Assembly: GCA_963575745.1 (NCBI GenBank) | Contig: CAUYUJ010000370.1 | Location: 156,001 to 220,000, forward strand | Length of the DNA: 64,000 nucleotides | Direction: 5' to 3' | Source: Prorocentrum cordatum | Taxonomy: Eukaryota > Sar > Dinophyceae > Prorocentrales > Prorocentraceae | Shown here: positions 63,199 to 64,000 of the stretch, piece by piece | How the letters are laid out: each line of letters begins with the position of its first letter | How positions within the stretch are numbered: position 1 is the first letter of the stretch | Notes under the pieces: generated by a model | What the model saw: only the letters and a program-made list of their open reading frames with translations | What the model was told of the DNA's origin: nothing | Database searches by the model: none | Made by a program: the position numbers and the translations under genes

Positions 63199-63633
63199 CG
63201 ATGGTTGGGAAAAACGGTGAAGACGGTGAAGGATGTCGTCCGTCAGCCGTGCCGCCGTGCTGCCGCGCTGCCGCTCGTGGGCGCCCCGTGGGCGCCCCGT
63301 GCGCGGGGTGGGTCCACCAGGGCTTCGCCGCGCCGCTGCCCGTGGGCGCCTCGTGGGCACCGCTTGGGGTCCATGCTGGCAGACATCCTCGACGTGGCCC
63401 TGGGACACGCAGAGAAAGGGGCACCAATAAAAGGATGCCCCACATGTCCTCCAAATTTTCTGGGTGTTCGTCTTCCCCCCCACTTCCCATAGTTTCCCAT
63501 ATATTTTCGGTGGAAACGACGATTAGTTGTGTCTGTGTGTGTTTTCCCCTCCTGAATTAGTTGCGAGGGACAATCTTGAGCGTCAGACTGTACCCCTGGC
63601 CCCGCGTTCACAACAGGAGCGGCTCCCGCCTGA
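63199..63633. other. 435-bp spacer of the inverted repeat
   Basis: Contains GTGGGCGCCCCGTG-type repeats at 63266-63360. No convincing gene on either strand. Confidence 0.45.
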
Positions 63634-64000
63634 CAGCTTTTCGCAATTCATTCAGCACCATGCTCTCGCTCGAAGCTGCTCACAATTTGCTCACGAATCG
63701 CGCACTCGCCTGGGACATCCTTGCAATTTGCTGAGGCGCTGCGCCCTTGGCATCCAGGAAACGCGCCGTCGCACGTGACCCCTTCGCAATTTACACTGGG
63801 CTCGCGCTCTCGCCTGGAACTTTTCTTCCCCAGCCATCCTGTGGTGCTGGGCCTTCGTTTTGAAGAGACAGCGCTGGCACACCCCTCACACGGCTCGTGG
63901 CCCCACAGGGAGCTCCACCGAAGGCCCCAGTGGCAAGGTCCGCATGCGGAGACCGCCACCCATTTTGGCACACCCTCACGATGATCGTGGCCCCACCGGG
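63634..64000 (+). repeat. Right arm of large inverted repeat, with family B unit
   Basis: 63634-63874 pairs with the left arm. 63875-64000 is one to two family B units and continues past the window edge. Confidence 0.85.

Overview
The window looks like nuclear DNA of a dinoflagellate. It is GC-rich and gene-poor, with kilobases of GGA/TCC, CCA and CACA tracts. It holds several decayed endonuclease/reverse-transcriptase (LINE) elements whose C-terminal Cys/His motif is familiar from dinoflagellate LINEs. A 22-nt sequence at 55103-55124 (minus strand) matches the dinoflagellate trans-spliced leader at 21 of 22 positions. No bacterial-type operons, rRNA, tRNA or CRISPR arrays were recognised.

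Layout. 0-2 kb: small terminal-inverted-repeat (TIR) elements, then one probable host exon (2067-2191, minus). 2.6-18.6 kb: a LINE on the minus strand (endonuclease, RT, C-terminal Cys/His motif), split by an 11.6-kb tyrosine-recombinase (YR) retrotransposon at 3849-15456. The YR element looks intact. It has the split direct repeats A1-ORF-B1-A2-B2 of PAT/Ngaro-like YR elements and a single ORF of about 3,520 codons. The ORF carries an unusual membrane-type N-terminal part, RT, RNase H, two cytosine-methyltransferase-like segments and a tyrosine recombinase. 19.8-21.8 kb: a broken minus-strand gene with a 15-residue repeat. 22-31 kb: simple repeats and dispersed satellites. 31082-31261: a clean 180-nt exon-like sequence with splice signals. 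32.5-33.3 kb: an RT fragment hit by two small TIR elements. 34778-37359: a TIR element carrying about twenty 102-bp satellite units. 38.5-39.6 kb: a LINE endonuclease remnant. 40-47 kb: hairpin elements and satellites. 47.3-48.3 kb: a truncated RT. 49120-49291: an exon resembling arylamine N-acetyltransferase. 50.9-55.1 kb: a full-length but decayed LINE (coiled-coil/RRM-like ORF1, endonuclease, RT) that starts at a spliced-leader relic. 55-64 kb: dispersed repeats, a 188-bp TIR family in two copies, and a 241-bp-arm inverted repeat at the right edge.

How it fits together. Most of the sequence is retroelements and non-autonomous elements inserted in each other, with three or four isolated host exons. 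Host introns are probably far longer than this window, so no complete host gene can be assembled. The YR element is the only gene here that looks functional: its ORF is unbroken and its repeat copies are nearly identical, which suggests recent insertion. The LINEs carry frameshifts, stops and catalytic substitutions.
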